64,000 nucleotides of DNA from Chitinophaga sp. Cy-1792. GTDB taxonomy: Bacteria; Bacteroidota; Bacteroidia; Chitinophagales; Chitinophagaceae. The notes beneath the pieces are model-generated. The model made no database searches. It saw only the letters and a list, made by a program, of their open reading frames with translations, and was not told the origin of the DNA. Below, one piece after another: positions 46,385-56,059 of this stretch. Numbering within the stretch: the first letter of the stretch is position 1; the number at the start of each line of letters is the position of its first letter. Both the position numbers and the translations under genes were made by a program. The DNA lies in assembly GCF_011752935.1 (NCBI RefSeq), contig NZ_VWWO01000002.1, positions 2,356,001 to 2,420,000 of the forward strand, in the 5' to 3' direction.

Positions 46385-47584
46385 TTGGAACATCAACCGT
46401 CCAGACTGGAATATTTATTTGAACGCTCCTGCCAGCAGGCGCTTTCTGACGCGGAACGCCAGGAACTGGATTCCCTGATGGAAGCTCCGGAAGCCGCTGC
46501 ACAGGTAGACGCACTCCTGAGAGCCAGCTGGGAACAAACGGAAGATGACGGTTCTCTTAGTCTGGATAAACGCCATAAAATGGCCGGTTATATTATTGGT
46601 GGCCGCCGTCAGCGGATGATGGCCCTGTTAATATCCTGGCGTGCTGTTGCCGCGGCGGCTGCAATTGTGGCCAGCGTAGGTGTTTACAGATGGATGCAAC
46701 CACATCCGACTAATAACAGCAAACCTGCTGTTGTAGCGGATATGCTGGCAGGCCGTGAAGGTGCTATACTCACCCTCTCCGATGGCAGCACCGTAGTGCT
46801 GGATAGCCTGAAAGACGGTAAGCTGCTGCAGGAAAAAGCCGGTAACGCCGTACTGCAACATGGCCAGCTGGCCTATGAGCAAAAAAGTGAACAAACAAAT
46901 GGCCCCGTAGTATATAACAGTATCACTACTCCCCGTGGCCGCCAGTACCACCTGCAACTTCCCGACGGAAGCCGCGTATGGCTCAATGCAGCCACCACCC
47001 TGCGTTACCCGGTAGCATTCACCGGCAACGAACGCAGCGTGGAAGTAAGTGGGGAAGCCTATTTTGAAATTGCCCAGGATGCCGGAAAACCTTTCCGCGT
47101 ACATTTTACCTCCAACAGTGCCAATGATAAAGATGGGCTGATAAATGTACTGGGCACCAGCTTCAACATCAGCGCCTACCAGGATGATATGGCCGCCAAA
47201 GTAACCCTGATCACCGGAAAGGTAATGGTTAAACCATCCCTTACATCAACCAATGAAAATATATTAATGCCAGGCCAACAGGCAGCACTGAAATACGGCT
47301 CCAACACCGGCATGACGGTATTACCCGCCGATACAGCCCGGACCCTGGCCTGGAAAAATGGTATCATGAACCTCCATAACATGCCACTGTCGGAGGTGAT
47401 GAAACAGATATCCCGATGGTACAATATAGATATAGCGTATGAAGGCGCTATCCCTGATATCACCTTCTGGGGAGAAATAAGCAGAAGTGAAAACCTGTCA
47501 ACTGTGCTGGAGTTTATGTCGGCATCCGGACTTAAATACAAATTCGACGACAATGGTACTAAGCTGATTGTCAGAAAGAGTTAG
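46385..47584 (+). CDS. FecR-family anti-sigma factor
   Basis: 399 residues starting at TTG (MEHQPSRLEYLFERSCQQ). Cytoplasmic part to about 75, membrane helix (ISWRAVAAAAAIVASVGVYRW), then FecR domain (about 175-290, LPDGSRVWLNAATTLRYPVAF and GKPFRVHF) and DUF4974 (about 320-395). It is longer than the first FecR because of an extra segment (AGREGAILTLSDGSTVVLDS) before the FecR domain. This is the second TTG-started FecR in the window. Confidence 0.92.
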   Translation: MEHQPSRLEYLFERSCQQALSDAERQELDSLMEAPEAAAQVDALLRASWEQTEDDGSLSLDKRHKMAGYIIGGRRQRMMALLISWRAVAAAAAIVASVGVYRWMQPHPTNNSKPAVVADMLAGREGAILTLSDGSTVVLDSLKDGKLLQEKAGNAVLQHGQLAYEQKSEQTNGPVVYNSITTPRGRQYHLQLPDGSRVWLNAATTLRYPVAFTGNERSVEVSGEAYFEIAQDAGKPFRVHFTSNSANDKDGLINVLGTSFNISAYQDDMAAKVTLITGKVMVKPSLTSTNENILMPGQQAALKYGSNTGMTVLPADTARTLAWKNGIMNLHNMPLSEVMKQISRWYNIDIAYEGAIPDITFWGEISRSENLSTVLEFMSASGLKYKFDDNGTKLIVRKS

Positions 47585-47718
47585 TTAGGCAATAATAATT
47601 TCAAATAAAATTGCGTTGGCCTCTGCAGCTAAAATCCTGCTGCAGGGAGTATGTAGTACTATGCCTTGCGTGTAACAACCTAAGCATGAATTTTATCAAT
47701 CAAAACTAAACCCGATCT

Positions 47719-50700
47719 ATGCAAATGCACACCTATGTGGGCTGTCCTCCCAAGGACCGGCCAGGTACGCTATGGAAGAGACTGGCGGCCTTTGTATTTC
47801 TGCTGACCTGCTTACATATAAGCGTAAGAGGAAGTACACAGAACATGACCATTTCAGGAAAAAAAATCCCGGTAGAACAGGTATTCATGTCTATTAAAAA
47901 ACAGACATCCTATGCCGTAGTATGCAAATCATCCCTGATAAAAGGAATGAAGCCGGTAGACCTGGATATAACGGATATGCCCCTACGTACCGTAATGGAT
48001 GCCACCCTAAGGGAACAGGGCCTGCAATATACAATCGGCAAAAGCTCAGTTTTTGTTTATGCAGATTCAGCGGCCTCCTCACACCATGTTCCTGCCAGCA
48101 CTACGCCGGTGGTTACACAGCAGGAGCCCATCACAGGTAAGGTCACTGATTCGAGTGGTGCGCCTATCCCCGGCGTTACCGTATTCGTAAAAGGTAAATC
48201 TACTTCCGCCCAGAATACCAATGCGGAAGGAAGGTTCTCTATACAGGCCAATGAAGGTGATGTACTGGTGATCTATAATCCAGGCTTCACTACCCGCGAT
48301 ATTGTTGTTCACAAAGGTAAACCGCTGTCCATCGTTTTGCGCCCTGCAGAGAAAGCGCTGAATGAGGTAATCGTTACCGGTTTCCAGTCGCTGAATAAAG
48401 AAACTTTTACCGGTTCTGTTGGTAAGGTAGATAAATCCCTGATCCAGCGCTCCGGTGTCGGCGATGTGTCGCACATGCTGCAAGGTGCTGTTGCCGGCGT
48501 AGCGGTAGAAAATGTTTCTTCTACCTTCGGTACCACGCCTAAGATACGTATCCGCGGTAGTGCCTCCATCAGCGCCAACCAGGAACCACTGTATGTGGTA
48601 GACGGTGTGCCTATCACCTCTCCTGCCAATATCCAGCCTAACCAGCTGTATTCCGGCGATCCTGCTGCCCTGCTGGGTTCTGCCATTGCAGGCCTCAACC
48701 CCAACGATATCGAGGATATAGCGGTACTGAAGGATGGTTCTGCTACTTCCCTCTATGGTACCCGTGCTGCCAACGGCGTTATCTCCATTACCACCAAAAA
48801 AGGTAAAAAAGGAGAACTGGTCGTAAACGCAGGTACCGCCTGGACAGTGGGCATGAAACCACAGGTAGCCACCTTTAACCTGATGAACTCCAAAGAGCAG
48901 ATGGACCTCTCCGCAGAGCTCTATCGCTACGGTTATCTCTCTGTACTCAACTACCCATCCAGCACCGGCGCATTTACTGATATCTACAACCAGTATACAC
49001 AACGTAAAATTACTATTGATCAGGCCAATGCCATGCTCAATAAGGCCAGAGCTGTCAACACCGATTGGTTTGATGTGCTGTTCCGCAATAATATTGTACA
49101 GGAACATAACCTCTCTCTCAGTGGCGGTAACGAAACAGCTACTTACTTCCTCTCCGGTAGCTACCTGCACGATGATGGTCAGGCAATCGGTTATAAAACC
49201 AACCGCTATACGGCCAATTTCCGTACTACCGTTAACGTTACAAAGAGATTGGATATTGACTTCTCTACCAATTTCTCCTACCGCGACCAGCTGGCGCCAG
49301 GTACATTCGACAGCGATACCACTAATGGCGAGCCTACCCGCGAGTTTGAACTGAACCCATTCAGTTACGCCTCCAATACCAGCCGCGCCATGATGCCATA
49401 TGATGAAAATGGCAACTATAAATACTATCTCCGTGACTACGCGCCATTCAACGTCTTAAAAGAATTGAATGAAAACTTCAATACGCTGAAGACACAGGAA
49501 ATCAGATCAGCACTCCGCCTGAATTACAAAATCATGCCCGGATTGCGTTATGAAGCCTTGCTGTCTGTACGCAAAATAGCTGCAGACAATGATCACGTGA
49601 TGACAGAAAACTCTAACGTGGCTGCATCTTACCGCGCAGATAATCCGCAGTCTGTCGCCGATCTCAATAAAAAACTCTATAAAGATCCGAACGATCCCAA
49701 CGCTATCCCGCAAACGATTCTGCCGATGGGAGGTATCCTCGATCAGCGCAATACCAGAGGTACTTTCCTTACTATGCGCCACGCACTGAACTACAATCAT
49801 CTTTTTGCCGGTAAGCACGACCTGAATGTGTTCGGCGGATTTGAAATAGGTCAGGATAAGGTGAGCTGGTCGAAAGTTAGAGGCTACGGTTACCAGTACT
49901 ACTCCGGCCGTATCATCTCCCCTAGTGAGCTGGCCATCCGCCAGTCTTTACAGAAAGGCGACCAGTACTACCAGGAAGGCTTTACACATGAAAACAAAAC
50001 TGCTTTCTTCATCAACACCAGCTATGCCTACAAGCAGAAATACATGCTCGATTTAGCCGGCAGGATCGATGGAAGCAACATGTTTGGTACGGATACCAAA
50101 AGTCACTTCCTGCCAACCTATAGCGTTGGTGTGGCCTGGAACGTTCACCGCGAAAGCTTCATGGAAGCCTTTACTGCGGTTGATTACCTGAAAGTACGCG
50201 GCAGTTATGCACTCCGTGGTACCGCATGGCAGAACTCTCCTGCCATCAATGCCAAATACCAGAACTATAATCGTGGCGATGTAAATTACAATGAGCTGGG
50301 ATTACGTATCGCCTCTCCCGAACTCTTTAACCTGAACTGGGAAAGGGACTATACCACCAGCGTTGGCGTTGACCTCAGTCTTTGGAATAAATTCAACCTG
50401 ACTGCTGAGTTCTACAATCGCAACAATAAAGACCTCGTTGCAGACCGTAACGTCGCCTATGAAGATGGCTTTGGCACCAAAACCATCAACTGGGCCAGCA
50501 TGAATAACAAAGGTGTGGACGTAACACTCGGCATCAAAAATATTATTCAGACCAAAGACTTCCACTGGAACTTTAATGTACTCGTAGGCCAGGTGAAGAA
50601 TACCGTTACCAGCGGTGTCTTCTCTCCGCTCCTGACCAACAAAACAGCGCCGGCCGGCTATGGTGCACAGGGCAAACCTTTACACGGCCTCTATGCCTAT

Positions 50701-51345
50701 AAATTTGCAACACTCGATGGCGTATACGGACAGCCATGGTTCTACGGCGCCAAAGGTACTATCCAAAACAATATTCAGCTGACATCTCAGGACGACAGTC
50801 TGATCAGGTATATGGGTTCACGTGACCCTACAGTTACCGGTTCATTCACCAACAGCTTTAACTACAAAGCCTTTGAACTGCGCTTCTTCTTTACCTATAG
50901 CTTTGGTAATAAAGTATTCAGAAACCCTATCGTAAAACGTATCTATCCGGATAACATGGCTACCCAGAAAGATGTGGCAGCACGCTGGCGCATCCCTGGC
51001 GACGAGGGTTACACCAATATCCCCGGCCTGGTTTCCAATATCCAGAATGCCTATTACAGCTCTGCATTCTTCGAGCCTGAATTTGCATACAACAGAAGCG
51101 ACCTGATGGTGGTAAATGCGGCGGTATTACGTTTGAGTGAGATCAATCTCTCCTACGATTTTATCCCACGATACAGACCTAATCAACGTAAGGTGATCAG
51201 AAATGCAAGGCTTTCACTGGCTGCCAACAACCTTTATTTCTGGGCAGACAAAGACCTTAGAGGTGTAGATCCTCAGAGCATCATCAGTGGTGTGAGCTTA
51301 CCTAACCCTACCACCTATACGCTGAAACTGAATGCTTCATTCTAA
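47719..51345 (+). CDS. SusC/RagA-family TonB-linked receptor with STN domain
   Basis: 1208 residues. The N-terminal membrane segment (RLAAFVFLLTCLHISVRG) follows a 15-residue cytosolic leader, a long signal peptide common in this SusC group. STN domain (about 38-110), then beta regulatory domain (135-205, ITGKVTDSSGAPIPGVTVFVKG), plug (215-355, NEVIVTGFQSLNKETFTGSV) and barrel ending KLNASF. A 134-base spacer separates it from fecR, so a separate promoter is possible. Confidence 0.95.
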   Translation: MQMHTYVGCPPKDRPGTLWKRLAAFVFLLTCLHISVRGSTQNMTISGKKIPVEQVFMSIKKQTSYAVVCKSSLIKGMKPVDLDITDMPLRTVMDATLREQGLQYTIGKSSVFVYADSAASSHHVPASTTPVVTQQEPITGKVTDSSGAPIPGVTVFVKGKSTSAQNTNAEGRFSIQANEGDVLVIYNPGFTTRDIVVHKGKPLSIVLRPAEKALNEVIVTGFQSLNKETFTGSVGKVDKSLIQRSGVGDVSHMLQGAVAGVAVENVSSTFGTTPKIRIRGSASISANQEPLYVVDGVPITSPANIQPNQLYSGDPAALLGSAIAGLNPNDIEDIAVLKDGSATSLYGTRAANGVISITTKKGKKGELVVNAGTAWTVGMKPQVATFNLMNSKEQMDLSAELYRYGYLSVLNYPSSTGAFTDIYNQYTQRKITIDQANAMLNKARAVNTDWFDVLFRNNIVQEHNLSLSGGNETATYFLSGSYLHDDGQAIGYKTNRYTANFRTTVNVTKRLDIDFSTNFSYRDQLAPGTFDSDTTNGEPTREFELNPFSYASNTSRAMMPYDENGNYKYYLRDYAPFNVLKELNENFNTLKTQEIRSALRLNYKIMPGLRYEALLSVRKIAADNDHVMTENSNVAASYRADNPQSVADLNKKLYKDPNDPNAIPQTILPMGGILDQRNTRGTFLTMRHALNYNHLFAGKHDLNVFGGFEIGQDKVSWSKVRGYGYQYYSGRIISPSELAIRQSLQKGDQYYQEGFTHENKTAFFINTSYAYKQKYMLDLAGRIDGSNMFGTDTKSHFLPTYSVGVAWNVHRESFMEAFTAVDYLKVRGSYALRGTAWQNSPAINAKYQNYNRGDVNYNELGLRIASPELFNLNWERDYTTSVGVDLSLWNKFNLTAEFYNRNNKDLVADRNVAYEDGFGTKTINWASMNNKGVDVTLGIKNIIQTKDFHWNFNVLVGQVKNTVTSGVFSPLLTNKTAPAGYGAQGKPLHGLYAYKFATLDGVYGQPWFYGAKGTIQNNIQLTSQDDSLIRYMGSRDPTVTGSFTNSFNYKAFELRFFFTYSFGNKVFRNPIVKRIYPDNMATQKDVAARWRIPGDEGYTNIPGLVSNIQNAYYSSAFFEPEFAYNRSDLMVVNAAVLRLSEINLSYDFIPRYRPNQRKVIRNARLSLAANNLYFWADKDLRGVDPQSIISGVSLPNPTTYTLKLNASF

Positions 51346-51353
51346 ACTGAACC

Positions 51354-52814
51354 GTGATGAAACAATTTAAAAGCACCATAAAATACGCCGCTGTCATCCT
51401 CGCTGCCACCAGCCTGGCTTTCAGCAGTTGTAAAAAGTTTACCCAGGAGCCTTACGATAACAGGGCGCCATTAACTACAGCCAGGGAATTTGCGCAGGTA
51501 CTCGTTAATGGTTACCCGGTTAGACATGATCTGTTTACAGACATTCTTACAGATGATTACGATTTTCATGCCGGGCTGGCACAGGCTTCCAATATCAGCA
51601 GCTATCTTCCCATGTACCTTTGGAAAGATGATTACCCGGATAATATCGGCACTGGCCCTGCCCGCGCCTATTCGGAATACTACGCCAAAATATATGTTGC
51701 CAACGTGGCACTGGAAGGTATTGATAATGCCAGTGGCACCGCAGAAGAAAAAGCGGCCATCAAGGGAGAGGCAAAGCTGATACGTGCCTATTGCCACTTT
51801 ATGCTGGTGAATATTTTCGGAGCACAGTATGATGCCGCCACCGCCGGGAGCAGCCTGGGTATACCGCTGGTAACTGCGGTTGCCCGTGGGAATATCAACA
51901 CCTATACCCGTAATACTGTCAAAGAAGTATATGATCAGGTAGAAGCGGATGCTACTGATGGCCTGGCGTTACTACAACAAGCCGGCAATGCAGTAAGCAC
52001 CAACCCATATCATTTTTCTGTTGCTGCCGCCAATGCATTTCTGTCGAGAGTTAAATTGTACAAGGGAGACTGGACGTCGACGGTAAAATATGCCGACGCT
52101 GTTATTGCCGAAAAAGGCCGTAGCGTAAGGGTTCTATCAGATGATATCCCTTATAAAACCTCCAGCGGCATACCTTTCTTCGCCAACAGATTCATGGACC
52201 CGGCCTCTCATCCAAATATCCTCATGCTCGCGTACAATTCCACCTTAGGCCCGCTGGTACCAACAGGTTTCAGTATTTGTGGGTTCTTCCCAAGCGATTC
52301 TATCATGGCATTGTACAAAACCAATGATCTGCGCAAACAGGTATTCACTTCGGTAGGTACAGTGATTGATCAGCGTGTGATCGCCATCAAATACGCCACC
52401 CAGCCTAACAGCCCTAACAATACGCCTATCAAAACACCATACTTCAATATGGAAGAAGTATTGCTGAACCGCGCAGAGGCCCTGCTCAGGAACAATGGAT
52501 CCGTTAGTGATGCACTCACCGACCTGGAAACATTACGCTCCAAACGCTATTCCCCTTATGCCAAATTAAACGTAAACATCGCGGCGACGGCACTCCTGGA
52601 CACGGTACTCCTGGAAAGAAGGAAAGAATTTGTCAACGAAGGCTTACGCTGGTTTGATGTAAAACGTCTTAAGATCAAGGTATTGCACCGCCTGGCCAGA
52701 AACGAAGCGCCTGCAGCAACCCTTGATGCAGCAGATTTACGTAAAGCCATTCAGATTCCCCGACTGGAACAGGAAAGAAACATGCCGATTGCCGGTCAGC
52801 TGAACCCTCGTTAA
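51354..52814 (+). CDS. SusD/RagB-family lipoprotein
   Basis: 486 residues, lipobox AFSSC, then KKFTQEPYDNRAPL. Family motifs include AIKGEAKLIRAYCHFMLVN near residue 142 and a C-terminal LLERRKEFVNEGLRWFDVKRL. It is the lid of the preceding SusC. Its stop overlaps the next start (TAATG). Confidence 0.93.
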   Translation: MMKQFKSTIKYAAVILAATSLAFSSCKKFTQEPYDNRAPLTTAREFAQVLVNGYPVRHDLFTDILTDDYDFHAGLAQASNISSYLPMYLWKDDYPDNIGTGPARAYSEYYAKIYVANVALEGIDNASGTAEEKAAIKGEAKLIRAYCHFMLVNIFGAQYDAATAGSSLGIPLVTAVARGNINTYTRNTVKEVYDQVEADATDGLALLQQAGNAVSTNPYHFSVAAANAFLSRVKLYKGDWTSTVKYADAVIAEKGRSVRVLSDDIPYKTSSGIPFFANRFMDPASHPNILMLAYNSTLGPLVPTGFSICGFFPSDSIMALYKTNDLRKQVFTSVGTVIDQRVIAIKYATQPNSPNNTPIKTPYFNMEEVLLNRAEALLRNNGSVSDALTDLETLRSKRYSPYAKLNVNIAATALLDTVLLERRKEFVNEGLRWFDVKRLKIKVLHRLARNEAPAATLDAADLRKAIQIPRLEQERNMPIAGQLNPR

Positions 52815-53680
52815 TGTTAACATATTTGCGTATGAAAAAGTATTTGAAACTCTCTATAATAGCGGCTGTAATAGGAATTACCTTTAGTTCCTGCTATAAG
52901 GATAAACAGCCGGTTATCAATGATACCATCGATTATTTCCCTATCGGGAAACCACAAAATGCACTGGATACCATAATATTACAGCTGCGAAATACTTATG
53001 GAGTAACGGTGGTATACAAATTCGATCCGCGCGTGATCGATCCTACTACTTTCTTTGTGCCGGCACTCTACAAAAAAGTACTGCCTTATACCAGGAACGT
53101 AGTACAGCATATGTGGCTGGAGCCTATCGCCAAATTTGCACCGGCCTTTGGTAAAAACGAACTGCCCATCGAATACCTGACCATCGGTTCAGGTGTACAT
53201 TTCAACTCTATCAACTCCGGTCTCGCTGCCGGCGCAGGCTTGAACGGACAATATTACCGTTTAGGTATGGGAGACGTAGACAGCTATGATTTTGACCTCG
53301 ACTGGATCAGAGATCATATCTGTACGGTGTACCATGAACATGCACACCAGCTGGACCATAAATACGGCCGCCCTAAAGGCTATGACCAGGTAAGTCAGGG
53401 CACTTATTACAACCTGGAATTCCAGAGCCATACCGATGCACAGGCCCTTAAAGATGGCTTCTTTACTGCCTATGGAGGCTACATGCCGGAAGAAGATTTT
53501 GCTACTACAGTGGAAAGCATGATCCGCTATCCAAAGGCTACGGTACTGGCAATGGCTGCACAAAATCCCAGGCTGATGAAAAAGTATAAAATGATATACG
53601 ACTTCTATACCAGCAAAGGGATCGACCTCCATGCCATGGAAACCAAACTGGACTCAGTGATCAACACCCTGCACCCCTGA
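52814..53680 (+). CDS. Substrate-import-associated zinc metallohydrolase lipoprotein
   Basis: 288 residues (or 282 from ATG 52832), lipobox ITFSSC. The zinc motif H174-E175-x-x-H178 (YHEHAHQLDHK) with Glu as base is complete. This HExxH lipoprotein is a known companion of a SusCD subgroup, hence the name. It probably trims a peptide or similar substrate at the surface. The third zinc ligand cannot be fixed by eye. Confidence 0.88.
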   Translation: MLTYLRMKKYLKLSIIAAVIGITFSSCYKDKQPVINDTIDYFPIGKPQNALDTIILQLRNTYGVTVVYKFDPRVIDPTTFFVPALYKKVLPYTRNVVQHMWLEPIAKFAPAFGKNELPIEYLTIGSGVHFNSINSGLAAGAGLNGQYYRLGMGDVDSYDFDLDWIRDHICTVYHEHAHQLDHKYGRPKGYDQVSQGTYYNLEFQSHTDAQALKDGFFTAYGGYMPEEDFATTVESMIRYPKATVLAMAAQNPRLMKKYKMIYDFYTSKGIDLHAMETKLDSVINTLHP

Positions 53681-53690
53681 GTAGTCTATC

Positions 53691-54677
53691 ATGTTTAAAT
53701 TAAGAAAAATGAGCAGAATCCATCAAATACTCGCTTTATTGCTACTTTGTATCGGCGCGGTGAGTTGTACCAAATACGAAAAAGATATTGACCTGGACCG
53801 TACCGCTGCCAAACAGGCGGAGCTGAACAGGAAAATTGAATCCTATCTTGCGGATGCACCCAATGGCTGGCTGATGCTGATCCCCAACCCGGATACCAAC
53901 GTTATAACAGCCACGCCTATACTTTTCCGCTTTGATACAGCCAAAAAAGTATATACTACCAAATCTCCCTACCCCGGACCAGGTAATCCACTGCAATATG
54001 AGCTGAGCAGCGCTACAGGCTCACCATTACTGAGCTTTGCCAGTGGCTCTATCATCAGTACCTTGTATGAGCTGGGCGGAGTTTCAGATTATTTTTTCAA
54101 GGTACTGGATGCCAGACCTGATACGATTATGCTCCAGTCATATCGTAAAGGCAACATCTATGCTTCAGAAGGAGGTTCTATACTTCTGCTGCTCCGACAA
54201 AAAACACCGGTTAAATGGTTCGATGCAGATTATGATCTGTTCAACATCTTCACCGACGACGACAGTCCTATGGCGCAATGGCTGGATAATCCGGTAAATC
54301 TGAAATTTAAAAACGGTACTTCTACAACGATGTACCTTGCCTTTACACAATTCGGCCCGGATGATATGGAATTTATCAACCAACAGATTGCAGGCGGCAG
54401 GAACCTTGGCGGTACACTTGTTGGAGGATTTCTGGCCAGAAGTCAGAACAACCTCAGTCTTTATTATGTAACGAGAAATTCCATGTTCACCTATGCGGAG
54501 CGCCGCCTTGGAACTACGCCAATGGTCTACTCCCTTCCTCAATATGTGATTAGAACTACCAAAAGTCCCTACCTGCTGGTGCGTAGCATAAACGATGCAC
54601 ATACCCAGGTAGATCTGTTCGCAGTAGATAAAAACGGCGATGAAGTCGTTACAGGTACCTTCAAGGCTGCCCGATAA
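53691..54677 (+). CDS. DUF4302-domain lipoprotein
   Basis: 328 residues, lipobox GAVSC. The start of the mature protein (IESYLADAPNGWLMLIP, then FRFDTAKKVYTT and a YELSSATGSPLLSFASGS segment) fits DUF4302, a family that occurs with the same metallohydrolase lipoprotein in Bacteroidota. Likely an extracellular binding component of the operon. A terminator follows. Confidence 0.82.
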   Translation: MFKLRKMSRIHQILALLLLCIGAVSCTKYEKDIDLDRTAAKQAELNRKIESYLADAPNGWLMLIPNPDTNVITATPILFRFDTAKKVYTTKSPYPGPGNPLQYELSSATGSPLLSFASGSIISTLYELGGVSDYFFKVLDARPDTIMLQSYRKGNIYASEGGSILLLLRQKTPVKWFDADYDLFNIFTDDDSPMAQWLDNPVNLKFKNGTSTTMYLAFTQFGPDDMEFINQQIAGGRNLGGTLVGGFLARSQNNLSLYYVTRNSMFTYAERRLGTTPMVYSLPQYVIRTTKSPYLLVRSINDAHTQVDLFAVDKNGDEVVTGTFKAAR

Positions 54678-54714
54678 TTGGTTTTTGCATAAACATTCAT
54701 AAATTAGGGTAAAT

Positions 54715-54746
54715 GCCGGTCTCTGTTCGTAGGGACCGGCTTTTTA
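54715..54746 (+). terminator. Terminator of nutrient operon 2
   Basis: GCCGGTC (54715-54721) and GACCGGC (54734-54740) form a stem followed by TTTTTATTT. Confidence 0.85.
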
Positions 54747-54796
54747 TTTGCCAGTGCTGTTTAAGTCAGTAACTTACACGCCTAAACGTTGTACTT

Positions 54797-55456
54797 ATGA
54801 AATTCAAATACGCTGTAGCTGCGCTGATAACCTTCCACCTATCCTCTACCTCTACCAACGCACAGGGCATTTTTAATGATAAAAAAAATCTCTATACCGA
54901 AAGTTATTATAGCACCGGATACTATATACTTAAAGATTCTTCTGTCAGGAAAGGCCTGATAAAATACAACTTTGATATGCCGGACAGGTTTCGCTTCCGG
55001 GAAGATGTAAACAGTAAAGCCATCACCATTTCTACAGATGAATGCATTGGTTTTTATGAAGATGGCGATAAAGCAACATTCACTGTCCTGGAAAATGTAA
55101 AACTGCCCATGAAGTCACTGGCGAATAAAACAATCAGTAAATGCTTTGCTGAAACCCGCATCCAGGGCGACCTGAATCTCTTCGTCGTTTATTTCCAGCA
55201 GGCCCAGGGCTTTTTTGACGCACCTCAGGTTCCCGGAGACACGTACAAAACAAGGAGGATACCCGCCACCACTTTTGTTCTTACGAAAAAAGGAATACCA
55301 GGACACCTGGTGGTACCTGCAAAAAATAAAAACTTCCGGGAAGCACTCAGCGAATACCTGGCAGACAAACCCGGTGTAGTGCAGTTTATCAATGGCAGCC
55401 AGCTTACCAAAGATAATATTGACGTTATTGTTCAATCATACAACACCAGTAAATAA
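54797..55456 (+). CDS. Exported protein of unknown function
   Basis: 219 residues with signal peptide (ending near TNAQ). Beta-rich domain with SVRKGLIKYNFDMPDRFRF, probably forming a small binding fold. No family recognised. Not part of the Sus operon, since a terminator lies between. Confidence 0.6.
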   Translation: MKFKYAVAALITFHLSSTSTNAQGIFNDKKNLYTESYYSTGYYILKDSSVRKGLIKYNFDMPDRFRFREDVNSKAITISTDECIGFYEDGDKATFTVLENVKLPMKSLANKTISKCFAETRIQGDLNLFVVYFQQAQGFFDAPQVPGDTYKTRRIPATTFVLTKKGIPGHLVVPAKNKNFREALSEYLADKPGVVQFINGSQLTKDNIDVIVQSYNTSK

Positions 55457-55538
55457 CGGTAAGGCCCGTTTTTCGGCGGGCCGGCTCAATACTATTGAGA
55501 CAGCTCGCCATTTTAAACCAATACCGTAACTTAGTAGC

Positions 55539-56054
55539 ATGGAATTACGGGAAGCCATCGCTTTAATCAGGCACCCATACCCCGGCGGTACCTGGGCAGA
55601 CCTGGGCTGCGGCAGCGGCCTGTTTACCTTTGCCCTGGCCAATCTACTCCCGCCAGAAAGTACCATCTATGCCATAGATCATAAGCCGGTAAGACTGGAG
55701 CCATTACATAACCCGCATCATATCCATATCATCCCCAAACAACTCGATTTCCAGCAGGAAGCACTCCCTGCCAGGGATTTCCGCGGCATCCTCCTGGCCA
55801 ATTCCCTGCATTATGTTAAAGATAAAAATGGTTTAATAAGACAGCTGGCACGACATATCACCCATGATGCCCAATTTGTTATCGTGGAATATGAAACAGG
55901 CAACGCCAACACCTGGGTGCCTTATCCCATCCGCTACGCCGACCTGCAACACCTGATGAAAGACAATGGCTTCGGAAACAGCCACTACCTGGGCGACAGA
56001 CCTTCCGTTTTCGGGGCGGCCAAAATGTATGCAGCCCTATTTTCCCGTATGTAA
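55539..56054 (+). CDS. Class I SAM-dependent methyltransferase, short
   Basis: 171 residues. Motif I DLGCGSGLFT (from residue 21) and the acidic AIDHKP at the end of strand 2 bind S-adenosylmethionine. LANSLHYVKDKNGLIRQL is motif IV. It is short and lacks an extra substrate domain. Followed after 5 bases by DUF1444; their co-transcription is likely but no functional link is known. Confidence 0.85.
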   Translation: MELREAIALIRHPYPGGTWADLGCGSGLFTFALANLLPPESTIYAIDHKPVRLEPLHNPHHIHIIPKQLDFQQEALPARDFRGILLANSLHYVKDKNGLIRQLARHITHDAQFVIVEYETGNANTWVPYPIRYADLQHLMKDNGFGNSHYLGDRPSVFGAAKMYAALFSRM

Positions 56055-56059
56055 AAAAG

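Noticed and set aside
47632..47660. CTGCAG-containing inverted repeat before the second susC
   Set aside because: Two overlapping restriction-site-like palindromes; no T-tract or operator context.
48079..49170. 363-codon open frame antisense to the second susC
   Set aside because: It lies fully inside a well supported SusC gene in another frame; composition is typical of a shadow, with no start context or domain.
55463..55482. GGCCCG/CGGGCC hairpin after the exported protein at 54797
   Set aside because: Six-base stem without a T-tract; not enough for a terminator call.
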